In this document: positions 24,736 to 32,878 of the stretch, piece by piece
How the letters are laid out: each line of letters opens with the position of its first letter
Numbering within the stretch: position 1 is the stretch's first letter
Assembly: GCF_000166415.1 (NCBI RefSeq)
Contig: NC_014654.1
Location: 1,426,001-1,490,000, forward strand
Length of the DNA: 64,000 nucleotides
Reading direction: 5' to 3'
From: Halanaerobium hydrogeniformans
Lineage (GTDB): Bacteria > Bacillota > Halanaerobiia > Halanaerobiales > Halanaerobiaceae
Program-made: the position numbers and the translations under genes
Notes under the pieces: model-generated
Told to the model about the DNA's origin: nothing
The model's database searches: none
The model's input: the letters and a program-made list of their open reading frames with translations, nothing else

Positions 24736-26025
24736 TTAAGCATCTAAAGCCTGCAGATCACTATTTAATTGGGCAAATACATAAATAGGTGCACAACCTT
24801 GGTATTCAGTTACATCTGCTGCTACTTCCATTGCTTTTTCTACTTCTTCTCTTGATCCAAACTTTTTCCAGCAATCTCCAACAACAAATAAATGCTTACC
24901 TACAGCATCATTATAATCTAGAGATGGAACTCCACCTGCAATTATTAAAGATTCTCCATTTTCTTCTACAAATCTTTCGGTGTCTACTCCACCTTTAAAG
25001 CTATCCATAGCTCCTCTTATATATTTATAACAGCCTGGACAGGTCTGCTGGATTAAAACATCTATTCCAGGAATAAGTCCAACTGGATTACTTGATGGAC
25101 GTTTAAAGAAACGTCTTACACTATCAGCTGAAACACCTACAACTTCTATTTCTTCTAATCTCATTTCACCCTGGCCTTCAGAAAAGGCTATTTGAGTTGA
25201 AGGAACTTCATGAGGTTCATAGCCCATAACATAAGAAGTTAGTGCATCTACTGCTACTGTATCTTCACCAGCAATTAGAAGATTCATTTCAACCGGGGTA
25301 CCTGCATGAGGTCCCTGACCTTCCATAGCTATAATAGAATCCACAATTGTTAAGTCAGCTCTCCTTATTCTTAATAAGTCTGCAATTTTTTGGTCTAAAT
25401 CTATTCTATGAGTATCCTGTTGTTCTCCGGATGGATGTACATTAGGTATAATTCCCTGCCAGTTTTTAAGTCCTAATGTAACAGTACCACCTAGGTGGGT
25501 TTTCATCTTAGGTAAATTAATAACAACATCAGCATCTAAAATAGGTCTGAATACAGATGCCTTTTTAAACACTTTTGCCATTGGAATATCAACTTGTACA
25601 GATGCTTCTTCATCAAAATAAAGAACTCTATCTGCACCACCTCTATAGGCAGCTTCTTCCATTTCAGCAGCTTTAAAAGCAGGTTTTGCTCTACCTACAT
25701 GTTTACCTAAAGATGGATTGTCACCTACCCATACTTCTCCAGCTTCAGATTCTTCTTTAAGTAAAGAAACCAAAGCTTCAATTACTCTTGGGTCGACAAC
25801 TGAGAAACTCTCTGGTGGAGCTAAAAAGGCAAGGTTAGGTTTAATTAAAACTCTGTCTCCATTTTTAATCAAATTACCAATACTACCTACACTTGCTTCA
25901 ATAACTTCTTTAAGTTTAATTTTTATCTCTTTAATATCTTCGTCATAACGAGTAAAGTTTCCACCAATAAATTCTTCATTGCCTTTTAAAGAATCAAACT
26001 TAGAAATTGCTACTTTTGCACTCAT
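24736..26025 (-). CDS. DUF362-domain protein with a C-terminal Cys-containing region
   Basis: 429 residues. The DUF362 core (about 50-290) includes RVLIKPNLAF, a VVDPRVIEALV segment, VVINLPKMKTH, GLKNWQGIIP and VDSIIAMEGQGPHAG. The family is common in anaerobes and is usually followed by a ferredoxin-type domain with two CxxCxxC clusters. Here the C-terminal part has only sparse cysteines: CPGCYKY (about 342-348), one in GDCWKK and one in YQGCAP, so a different metal or redox site is possible. The reaction is unknown. The gene is monocistronic, with AAGGGGGA before the ATG, and faces ldh across a shared terminator. Confidence 0.8.
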   Translation of the reverse strand: MSAKVAISKFDSLKGNEEFIGGNFTRYDEDIKEIKIKLKEVIEASVGSIGNLIKNGDRVLIKPNLAFLAPPESFSVVDPRVIEALVSLLKEESEAGEVWVGDNPSLGKHVGRAKPAFKAAEMEEAAYRGGADRVLYFDEEASVQVDIPMAKVFKKASVFRPILDADVVINLPKMKTHLGGTVTLGLKNWQGIIPNVHPSGEQQDTHRIDLDQKIADLLRIRRADLTIVDSIIAMEGQGPHAGTPVEMNLLIAGEDTVAVDALTSYVMGYEPHEVPSTQIAFSEGQGEMRLEEIEVVGVSADSVRRFFKRPSSNPVGLIPGIDVLIQQTCPGCYKYIRGAMDSFKGGVDTERFVEENGESLIIAGGVPSLDYNDAVGKHLFVVGDCWKKFGSREEVEKAMEVAADVTEYQGCAPIYVFAQLNSDLQALDA

Positions 26026-26123
26026 TTAGTATCCCCCTTATTAAGATTTAGTCAGAATTTTGCAACAATAATTAGCAAAAAATTTTTAGATAATCACCTG
26101 CCTTTCGTGAAAATTTATATTTA

Positions 26124-26138
26124 CTTAGCAATGCTAAG
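26124..26138. repeat. 15-base palindrome upstream of the DUF362 gene
   Basis: CTTAGCA-A-TGCTAAG, seven perfect pairs around a single centre base. It lies between mnmM and the DUF362 gene start and lacks a T tract, so an operator is as likely as a weak terminator. Confidence 0.4.
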
Positions 26139-26160
26139 AAGATTATTAAATAACTAAAAT

Positions 26161-26733
26161 TCACGCTCTTTTGATAATAGCAATAACTTCCGGTGGTTTT
26201 GCAGCTTGATTAATAAATTCATATTTTAAAACATTATATTTCTTATAGTCTAAAGCTTCAACGAAATCGATAATAGCTTTTTCTTCTTTTAAACCACCTT
26301 TATGACCTTTATATATTACTAATATTATTATACCATATTTTTTCAGAAAATCTAAACTTTTTTTTACTGCCTCTAGAGTGGATTGAGCTTTTGTTATTAT
26401 TGACTTATCTCCTCCTGGAAGATATCCTAAATTAAATAAAACTAAAGACAGCTGATTTTCATTAATATATTTATCTAAATTAGCATGAGAATCATGGATT
26501 ACTTTGACCTGAGCTTGAAGATTATTTTTTTCAAGTAGTTTTTGAGTGTTCTTAACAGCCTTTTTTTGAATATCAAAAGCAAGTATTTCTGTGTTTTGAT
26601 CTGTAAGTTCTGCCATAAATAGTGTGTCTTTTCCGTTTCCAGCTGTTGCATCTATTAAAATAGAATCGGTGTCTAAATGTTTTTTTATTAAAAAATGAGA
26701 AAATTCAACTGCATTCATAAAATCATTTTTCAC
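26161..26733 (-). CDS. mnmM: tRNA 5-aminomethyl-2-thiouridine methyltransferase (MnmM/YtqB family)
   Basis: 190 residues, normal for the family. It is a class I SAM methyltransferase: motif I is DATAGNGKDT (about 28-37), and the family-specific catalytic region is LVLFNLGYLPGGDK (about 98-111). The C terminus has QAAKPPEVIAI, also typical. In Bacillus the homologue completes the mnm5s2U modification at the tRNA wobble position. The start is a GTG; an ATG five codons later is an alternative, and neither has a strong ribosome site, consistent with coupling to surE, which it overlaps by 11 bases. Confidence 0.88.
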   Translation of the reverse strand: MKNDFMNAVEFSHFLIKKHLDTDSILIDATAGNGKDTLFMAELTDQNTEILAFDIQKKAVKNTQKLLEKNNLQAQVKVIHDSHANLDKYINENQLSLVLFNLGYLPGGDKSIITKAQSTLEAVKKSLDFLKKYGIIILVIYKGHKGGLKEEKAIIDFVEALDYKKYNVLKYEFINQAAKPPEVIAIIKRA

Positions 26734-27538
26734 TTATTTGCCTACTTTCTAAATTTAAATCTTTATTTTTTAGTTTTATTTTTTTGGGAAAATTTTTGGA
26801 TAAGAACTTAAATTGTTGATTATCAGTTAAATCAATTTTTAAAGGTGTTATTGAAATATTTCCCTTTAAATATTCTGAAATATCGGTGTTATCATCTTTT
26901 AATTTTTTGTTGCTACCATTTAACCAAAAATATTTATTACCAAAAGGATCTTCTCTTTCTACAAAACTATCAATATATAGAGATTTGCCCAATTTAGTTA
27001 TTACAATATCAGCTTCATCATTAATCTCAACAGGAAAGTTAATATTTAGCAATAAATTTTTATCATCAACTAAAATTTTATCAGAATCCAGTAAATCAAC
27101 AATATATTCAGCTGCTTTTTTAAAATCGCTTTCTTCAGTATAATTCATAGAAACAGCCAGTGAGGGAAATCCAAGCATCGAACCCTCTATTGCTGCAGAA
27201 ACTGTCCCTGAATATAATATTTCTAATCCTAAATTAGGACCATGATTGATACCTGAAATAATCAAATCAGGTTCAAAATCCAATAATTTTTCTATTGCTA
27301 ATTTAACACAATCAGCAGGTGTTCCATTTACACTGTAGACTGTTAAATCAGGTAACGAAGATCTTTTAATTTTGAGTGCTCTAAGTGGATCATGTAAAGT
27401 GATCGCATGTCCAGAAGCACTCCTTTCTCTATCTGGTGCAGCTACCGTAACATAATGCCCATTAGCAGATAAAACTGTCGCTAAATCTGTAATACCATCA
27501 GCATATACTCCATCATCATTAGTAAGTAAAATTTTCAA
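26723..27538 (-). CDS. surE: 5'/3'-nucleotidase SurE
   Basis: 271 residues from the TTG at 27538. I chose it because the product then starts KILLTNDDGVYADG as in all SurE proteins, and AGAAGGTGG lies just upstream; the open frame extends to an ATG at 27583 that lacks a ribosome site. Metal-binding Asp-Asp (TNDDG), the ERSASGHAIT loop, VNGTPADCV and SGINHGPNLG are intact. SurE dephosphorylates nucleoside monophosphates and is linked to stationary-phase survival. It is the first gene of a two-gene unit with mnmM. Confidence 0.95.
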   Translation of the reverse strand: MKILLTNDDGVYADGITDLATVLSANGHYVTVAAPDRERSASGHAITLHDPLRALKIKRSSLPDLTVYSVNGTPADCVKLAIEKLLDFEPDLIISGINHGPNLGLEILYSGTVSAAIEGSMLGFPSLAVSMNYTEESDFKKAAEYIVDLLDSDKILVDDKNLLLNINFPVEINDEADIVITKLGKSLYIDSFVEREDPFGNKYFWLNGSNKKLKDDNTDISEYLKGNISITPLKIDLTDNQQFKFLSKNFPKKIKLKNKDLNLESRQISEK

Positions 27539-27810
27539 TTTGCCACCTTCTGTATAATGAAAATAGGGAAGAACATTATACATTTCCTTTCTTTAAAATA
27601 TTGAATAGCTTTAGCTTCTGCTGTAAATTTTTTATCAGCCAGGTCTGCTCTCCCTATTAGCCATATCCAGCAGCCAAACTGATATAAAACTCTTATTTAA
27701 ATATTATTATTTTTGAAATTAATAATGTCTTTAAATAGCGAAAATTATAATATAATTGAGTAAATAGTATTTAATCTACTTAGATAAGCAATAGTAGTCT
27801 ATAAATGAAA

Positions 27811-27839
27811 TTGAACTTACTGAATAGATAATATATACT
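27811..27839 (+). promoter_or_regulatory. Promoter for tRNA-Glu/tRNA-Tyr
   Basis: TTGAAC (27811-27816), a 17-base spacer and TATACT (27834-27839), ending 26 bases before the first tRNA. Confidence 0.7.
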
Positions 27840-27865
27840 ATTAATTGTGCTTGTGAAAAACATCC

Positions 27866-27941
27866 GCCCTCATCGTCTAGGGGTCTAGGACACCAGGTTT
27901 TCATCCTGGCGGCAGGGGTTCGAATCCCCTTGAGGGTACCA
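27866..27941 (+). tRNA. tRNA-Glu (TTC)
   Basis: 76 bases with encoded CCA. The acceptor GCCCTCA pairs with TGAGGGT (first pair G-U), the anticodon stem CCAGG/CCTGG holds loop TTTTCAT, and the anticodon is TTC. It is transcribed with tRNA-Tyr four bases downstream. Confidence 0.95.
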
Positions 27942-27945
27942 AATT

Positions 27946-28030
27946 GGAGGGGTGCCCGAGTGGTTAAAGGGAGCAGACTGTAAATCTGCCGGCGATGCCT
28001 ACAAAGGTTCAAATCCTTTCCCCTCCACCA
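27946..28030 (+). tRNA. tRNA-Tyr (GTA)
   Basis: 85 bases with encoded CCA and the long variable arm of class II tRNAs. The anticodon stem GCAGA/TCTGC holds loop CTGTAAA, giving GTA. Acceptor GGAGGGG pairs with CCCCTCC. Confidence 0.95.
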
Positions 28031-28057
28031 TTAATTTTATATTTTGTAAGAATATTT

Positions 28058-28083
28058 AAACACCCATCAAATAGGGTGTTTTT
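28058..28083 (+). terminator. Terminator after tRNA-Tyr
   Basis: An 8-pair stem (AAACACCC / GGGTGTTT, 8-base loop) ending in a T run on the plus strand. It lies directly beyond the rodZ stop and may also serve rodZ weakly in the other direction. Confidence 0.8.
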
Positions 28084-28084
28084 G

Positions 28085-29158
28085 TCATTCTCTTAAATTG
28101 TTAATTTCTACATCTTCATCCCCAATCAAAATTTCAATTTCACTTATATCTCCGGTCCCAGTCCAGGGCCCATACTGCTGATTATTTATTTGAGCAGTAA
28201 CAGCCGCTGGTCTTCCTATCCGCATATATAAAATCTCTTCTGGTTCATATTCTAGACTATCTCCAGCCTGTAACAGACCACTAAAAACTGTTGCTCCATC
28301 TAAATCTACTCTTAGCCAGACTAAATCATCAGCATTAATAGTAATATTATTATCTATTACAGTCTCTGCATTTTCTACTTCCTCTTGATCAGGATCAGCA
28401 GTTACTTCTTGATTTAAGTCGGTTAAGCTTTCTTCAGAGCTGAACTCATCTTCTGTACCAAACTCTAAACTACTATCATCAATAATTATTGCAGGACTTT
28501 CAGAAATATTAATTTGTTCATCCAAAATATCACTTTCTGCTATATCGATAATGGCCTCTTCTTCATTCAGCTGAGCATCATTTAATATTCCTTCTAAACT
28601 AGTATCCAAAACATTTAGTTCTTCTTCAATACTACTGCTTATTAAAAGGTTTTCTTCTTCAATATAAGTAGCAGTTAATTCTTCGCTTTCTTCCTGTTGA
28701 TCTACAATCTCTGTATTATTATCACCATCATCTAAAATTAAATGATCAGCACTGCTAAAATATTGAAATGCATAAATTGAGGCTAAAATAATTAAAAAGC
28801 CTAAAGATATGAACAAAATAATTTTAAAAAAACTTTTTAGTTTTCTCTTTCTGCCTCCACCTGGCTTTATATTTGTTCCACTTAAATAGTCTTCATGTAT
28901 ATTCTTTTCTTTTTTTTCTTCAATATTTAAAACAGCATAATTTTCCAGGAGCTTTTGATAATTAATATCAACTTCTCTTGCATAACCCTTTATAAAAACT
29001 TTTAAATAAACCGAACCTGGCAGTCTATCAAATTCATTTTTTTCTATTGCTTCCAAATAAATCTTTCTGATTTTAGTTTTTTCCTGAATATCATCCAGGC
29101 TTAACCCCTTTTCCATCCTTGCTTTTTTTAATAACGTCCCCAGTTCCAACTCTTCCAA
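28085..29158 (-). CDS. rodZ: RodZ-type cell-shape protein with helix-turn-helix and DUF4115 domains
   Basis: 357 residues. An N-terminal HTH_25 domain (about 4-75: LGTLLKKARMEKGLSLDDIQEKTKI, YLEAIEKNEFDRLPG, FIKGYA) is cytoplasmic. A basic patch and one membrane helix follow (about 108-132), then a strongly acidic linker of about 130 residues. The C-terminal DUF4115 beta domain (about 275-350) has VWLRVDLDGATVFSGLL and a late RIGRPAAVTAQINN segment. RodZ links MreB to the wall-synthesis machinery. The acidic linker matches the trend seen in TonB. The next upstream element on this strand is the group II intron. Confidence 0.9.
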   Translation of the reverse strand: MEELELGTLLKKARMEKGLSLDDIQEKTKIRKIYLEAIEKNEFDRLPGSVYLKVFIKGYAREVDINYQKLLENYAVLNIEEKKEKNIHEDYLSGTNIKPGGGRKRKLKSFFKIILFISLGFLIILASIYAFQYFSSADHLILDDGDNNTEIVDQQEESEELTATYIEEENLLISSSIEEELNVLDTSLEGILNDAQLNEEEAIIDIAESDILDEQINISESPAIIIDDSSLEFGTEDEFSSEESLTDLNQEVTADPDQEEVENAETVIDNNITINADDLVWLRVDLDGATVFSGLLQAGDSLEYEPEEILYMRIGRPAAVTAQINNQQYGPWTGTGDISEIEILIGDEDVEINNLRE

Positions 29159-29261
29159 TGGAATGTCCTCCTTTAAAATATATCATAAATATTATAATAA
29201 TAAATTGCAGTATTTTATATTAATTTAGATTAATTTAATAGATATTTTTATTCTCTTATTC

Positions 29262-29271
29262 ATTATAACAT
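29262..29271 (-). promoter_or_regulatory. Extended -10 promoter candidate for rodZ
   Basis: On the minus strand TG-T-TATAAT gives an extended -10 element about 100 bases upstream of the rodZ start. No matching -35 hexamer is clear, which is acceptable for an extended -10 promoter. Confidence 0.45.
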
Positions 29272-29316
29272 ACTTTGACAAATTATTTAATACTATGTTA
29301 TCAATATTCGAGATTC

Positions 29317-29358
29317 TTTATCAAAATACCTTCATAATATTAAAAATATTTTGATAAA
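29317..29358. repeat. 12-base-pair inverted repeat at the 3' edge of the group II intron
   Basis: TTTATCAAAATA (29317-29328) and TATTTTGATAAA (29347-29358) form a perfect inverted repeat with an 18-base loop. The right arm touches the predicted intron end. It could be part of the original terminator region, an operator for rodZ, or a target feature for the intron. Confidence 0.7.
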
Positions 29359-29396
29359 ATAGAGTAGGACCAGCCTTTCGGCTGGGACCCTTCGTC

Positions 29397-29429
29397 AAAC
29401 TGCACGTACGGTTCTCCCGTATACAGCTT
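29397..29429 (-). other. Group II intron domain V
   Basis: A 33-base hairpin with the catalytic AGC triad near its 5' end (AAGCTG paired with CAGTTT), a two-base bulge and a GAGA tetraloop. These are the conserved features of domain V, the catalytic centre. The base pairing is intact. Confidence 0.88.
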
Positions 29430-29502
29430 TCCGTCAGTCGTTGCCCCGTCTCAAGGAATAAGTCTTCGTCGCTGTGTTACCACAGCTGTATATTTTAGCC
29501 CT

Positions 29503-30162
29503 CTAGGACAATCTAGTAAGTAGTGAAACGAGTCCCTTCTTCCTGAAAAAGGAATTGGGGATTCTTTTGTTTTGATTCATAACTGCTTTCTTCACATTTC
29601 CATGGCCGAAATAGTTAGCCCAGCCATATATTTTAGCATTTAGTCTCTTGATGATTGAGTCCACTTTCCAGGGCTGATTTCTCTTAGTAACTTTTCTAAC
29701 TTTGTCTTTGAATTTCTCTAAAGACTTCTTTCTCGGTCTTTTGTATCTCCAGGCTATGAATTCAAATCCCAAAAATACAAAACCTTCACCAAAGTTAGTT
29801 ATTACTGTCTTTTCTGGATGCAGTTCTAATTTTAGTTTTCCTGTAATAATTTCCTTAACTACCTCATAAGCTCTTTTAGCTTTCCTTTTTGACTTTGTCA
29901 TTACTACAAAATCATCAGCAAATCGCACCAGTTTGTATCCTCTTTCTGTCATCACCTTATCAAACTGATGCAGAAAGATATTTGCTAGCAGTGGCGATAT
30001 TACGCCACCCTGAGGGGTGCCTTTTTCTGTGGGTATATATTCTCCATCTTTCATGACTCCCATGGTCAGCCACGATTTTATTATTTCAATTACCCAACCA
30101 TCTGTTACTTTTTGTCTGATAAATTCTATTAGAAGCTTATGATCTATATTATCAGCTGCGTT
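29503..30162 (-). pseudogene. Group II intron reverse transcriptase/maturase, 5'-truncated
   Basis: The readable frame starts with DNIDHKLLIEFI just after an in-frame stop near 30168. It contains TPQGGVISPLLANIFL, the catalytic RFADDFVV box (family YADD) and VFLGFEF, then the maturase X region (RLNAKIYGWANYF). About the first 120-130 residues of the reverse transcriptase (domains 0-2a) are missing; upstream DNA instead looks like intron RNA domains. The first internal ATG (30063) would give 186 residues, not enough for activity. The DNA-binding and endonuclease domains also appear to be absent, as the frame ends soon after the X region. Confidence 0.85.
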
Positions 30163-30811
30163 TTAGGTTCTCACCAATCGCCCCCTCTGACATATTACTA
30201 CTGAGGTTATGGTGTTTCTAGCCTACCACCTTTGAGATTAGATTTCTCTCTACGGCTACCAACTGACCCACTGCTTTAAGCAGTGTTTAAACCATTAAAA
30301 TCTGTCTACCACTCCTGTATTATCTTCAACTTCGACTGCGCTGGCTGTCCTTTGCTAAACTGGCTTTTTCCTCCTTCAGGTCGCCCTGCTATCACCAGAC
30401 CAGTTATTATCGCTACTATTGAGGCCATCTGAACTCTGTATCTACTTTATCTTGGTTTTCCCGTTCAGGTTATGTCTCGACTTACTAAAACTAGTTTCAG
30501 TCTTAGATAAATACAGAACTCCTCCGGTCAATTATTCCATCTTACTGTCATTCCAACCCTAATCACACCTGTAAATCCGGCCTAGATTGCATGGTTGTTA
30601 TGCCGGCATTGAGCTTCTTCGTTTACTTGGCGAATCACCATTTACAGATGCCACCTCTGGTTCACATAATGTTCTGGACTAACAGCACGTCTCAGACTCT
30701 TCAGATTCCACCTCACGGTAAACAACCTGTCACTGTTGACTTCTACATGATACATGCCACAACATAGATAGGAATTCCACCTACTATCAGAATAATTTTT
30801 ACGGAGCACAC

Positions 30812-30841
30812 AAGCAAGATAGGACAGCTTTAAGCTGTCCT
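30812..30841 (-). terminator. Terminator hairpin of the nucleoside transporter operon, interrupted by the intron
   Basis: A perfect 9-pair stem (AGGACAGCT / AGCTGTCCT, loop TTA or TAA) lies 26 bases beyond the last permease gene. The T tract after it (ATCTTGCTT) is cut by the intron at 30811; the flanking DNA beyond the intron continues T-rich. Confidence 0.75.
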
Positions 30842-30866
30842 ATAATATATAATATATATTTGAATT

Positions 30867-31766
30867 CTATTTTTCACCTTTATAATAAGGTTTCCCAGAA
30901 GCTCTTGGAGGAATAGATTTACCTATAAATCCAGCTAAGACTACCAGAGTTAAAACATATGGTATAGCACTAATTAATTCTGAAGGAATAAAAACAAAAT
31001 CAACCCTAACTGCTATAGCTTCAGCATAACCAAATAACATTGCAGCTCCAAAAGCACCTACAGGATGCCATTTACCAAATATCATGGCTGCTAAAGCTAT
31101 AAAACCTCTCCCTGCAGACATTTCTCTTACAAAAGCACTGCCATCACCTATCGATAGGTGAGCACCTGCTAGACCAGCCAGTAAACCACTTATAAGCACA
31201 CAAACAAACCTCCACAGATTTACATTAATACCAAGTGTATCTGCAGCTGCTGGATGTTCTCCAATTGAGCGAATCCTTAAACCCCAATGAGTTTTATAGA
31301 AAATAAACCAGACAATTGGAACTAAAATTAATGCAATATAAGTAATCGGATTAAATCTTACTCCAAGTACCCTTAAAAATGGTAATCTCATAACTCTTGG
31401 TGAAGTTCCGCGTACTCTAAAGAAAATCTGAAGTAAAAATATTGTAATTCCTGATGCAAAAATATTTATACCAGTTCCTACAACAATTTGATCGGCTTTA
31501 AAAGTCACACAGACCAGAGCAAAAATGGCTGCAAAACTAATTCCAGCAAGCATTGAATATAAGACTCCTATCCAGGGATTACCGGTACTTGCACTTCCAT
31601 AAACAGCTGCAAATGCACCAATAAGCATCATACCTTCTAAAGCGATATTAACAACTCCTGATTTTTCAGAAAAAATTCCACCTAAGGCAGCTAAAATCAA
31701 AGGGGTTGCAAAGCGAAAACTTGCCAGTAATAAAGAGATTGATAGCATTTGCCTAATTGTATCCAT
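30867..31766 (-). CDS. Nucleoside-type ABC transporter permease (second permease)
   Basis: 299 residues, about eight to ten membrane helices. It belongs to the branched-chain-amino-acid/ribose-type permease superfamily. SGVVNIALEGMMLIGAF near residue 35-50 and AGRGFIALAAMIFGKWHPVGAF near 220-240 are typical of the NupQ/BmpD group. It pairs with the permease just upstream to form the membrane channel, and its ATG overlaps the previous stop as TAATG behind GGAGGGG. It is the last gene of the importer operon and is followed by the terminator stem. Confidence 0.92.
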   Translation of the reverse strand: MDTIRQMLSISLLLASFRFATPLILAALGGIFSEKSGVVNIALEGMMLIGAFAAVYGSASTGNPWIGVLYSMLAGISFAAIFALVCVTFKADQIVVGTGINIFASGITIFLLQIFFRVRGTSPRVMRLPFLRVLGVRFNPITYIALILVPIVWFIFYKTHWGLRIRSIGEHPAAADTLGINVNLWRFVCVLISGLLAGLAGAHLSIGDGSAFVREMSAGRGFIALAAMIFGKWHPVGAFGAAMLFGYAEAIAVRVDFVFIPSELISAIPYVLTLVVLAGFIGKSIPPRASGKPYYKGEK

Positions 31767-32878
31767 TATTCAACCCCTCCTTTAGCTTTTCTTTTAGCAA
31801 GATAAACTTTTAGTACCTGTAAACTTGCAACAAAGAAAATTACTAAAGCCTGTATAATCATTACAATATCTGATGGTACACCAGCAAATTGCATTTCAAG
31901 TCCACCCTGAGCTAAAGCTCCAAATAATAGTCCACCAAAAATTACACCAATTGGATGGGTCTGACCGATCAAAGCAACTGCAATCCCGGTAAATCCGTGT
32001 CCGGCATCCATACCTGCCATAAAGCTTAGATGGGTTCCCAGTGCTTCTCCAACTCCTGCCAGTCCTGCAACTGCACCACTTATAAACATGGCTAAAATAA
32101 CTCCCTTACTGGGATTAATTCCACCATATTCTGCACCATCTGGATTAAAACCAACTGCTCTCATTTCATAACCAAGCGTAGTTTTAAAAAGTAGAAACCA
32201 TAAAATTATTGCAGATATGATAGCAAAGATAAAATTTATATGTAAACGTATACCAGGTTGCTCAAAAATTTCAATAAAAGGTATCCTGCCAAAAATCACA
32301 TGATCTACCATATCATTAAAACGCAGTAGAGCAGCACTCTCCAGGATTCTAGGTGTTGCCTGCCTTCCAGTCTCTCTAAAATAATTTATCCCATAATTTA
32401 TTGTAAGTGCGATCGCGATATTGTTTAACATTATGGTCGAAATTACTTCATGCACATCCATTTTAGCCTTTAAAAATCCAGGAAGACCACCCCAGATTCC
32501 ACCAACCAAAACTCCTGCTAAAACTGCAAAAGGCAGATGTATAAAACCAGGTAATGAAGTAAAGTAAAACCCAACTACACCAGCTGTGAAACCTCCCATT
32601 AAAAGCTGACCTTCTGCACCTATATTAAATAATCCTGCTCTAAATGGCAGAGCTACTGCAAGCCCAGTTAAAATTAATGGAGTAGAACGCCAGAGGGTAT
32701 TTAAAATTGCTCTGAAATCGCCAAAAGCACCTTCATATAAAGCTGAATAAGCTGTTATTGGAGATTGTTCTGTTAATAGGATAAAGAAAATCCCAAAAAT
32801 AAGTGCAATTATAATAGATAATAAAGATAAGCCTAAATTAATAAGTATAGTTTTAACTTTATCGACTAGATTATTCAA
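31766..32878 (-). CDS. Nucleoside-type ABC transporter permease (first permease)
   Basis: 370 residues from the TTG at 32878, chosen because GGAGGTG lies six bases upstream, inside the end of the ATPase gene; the frame opens seven codons earlier at an ATG without a ribosome site. About ten membrane helices. RAGLFNIGAEGQLLMGGF (about 80-97), and MDAGHGFTGIAVALIGQTHPIGV near the C terminus, are characteristic of the NupP/YufP permeases. It is translationally coupled on both sides. Likely substrate: purine nucleosides, by comparison with the Bacillus guanosine importer. Confidence 0.92.
   Translation of the reverse strand: MNNLVDKVKTILINLGLSLLSIIIALIFGIFFILLTEQSPITAYSALYEGAFGDFRAILNTLWRSTPLILTGLAVALPFRAGLFNIGAEGQLLMGGFTAGVVGFYFTSLPGFIHLPFAVLAGVLVGGIWGGLPGFLKAKMDVHEVISTIMLNNIAIALTINYGINYFRETGRQATPRILESAALLRFNDMVDHVIFGRIPFIEIFEQPGIRLHINFIFAIISAIILWFLLFKTTLGYEMRAVGFNPDGAEYGGINPSKGVILAMFISGAVAGLAGVGEALGTHLSFMAGMDAGHGFTGIAVALIGQTHPIGVIFGGLLFGALAQGGLEMQFAGVPSDIVMIIQALVIFFVASLQVLKVYLAKRKAKGGVE

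Larger units (their letters stand above)
29359..30811 (-). mobile_element. Group II intron, internally shortened
   Basis: The minus strand starts with GTGTG at 30811, matching the GUGYG 5' consensus. It ends near 29359 after domain V, a domain VI hairpin (CCAGCC-GAAA-GGCTGG) with a candidate branch-point A at 29365, and a CTAT end. The total is about 1.45 kb, too short for an intron with a full maturase, and the maturase frame lacks its N-terminal part. The insertion lies right behind the terminator hairpin of the nucleoside-transport operon, a site preference well known for bacterial class C introns; the class itself I cannot assign from sequence alone. The RNA domains look intact, so it could still splice if a maturase is supplied from elsewhere. 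Confidence 0.85.

Noticed and set aside
27536-27690. A 50-codon open frame on the minus strand upstream of surE, with a protein-like stretch (RADLADKKFTAEAKAIQYF).
   Set aside because: It has no start codon with a ribosome site, begins right after a stop, and its end overlaps the surE start. A gene remnant is possible but unsupported.
27776-28012. A 78-codon minus-strand frame across tRNA-Glu and tRNA-Tyr.
   Set aside because: It is antisense to two clear tRNA genes.
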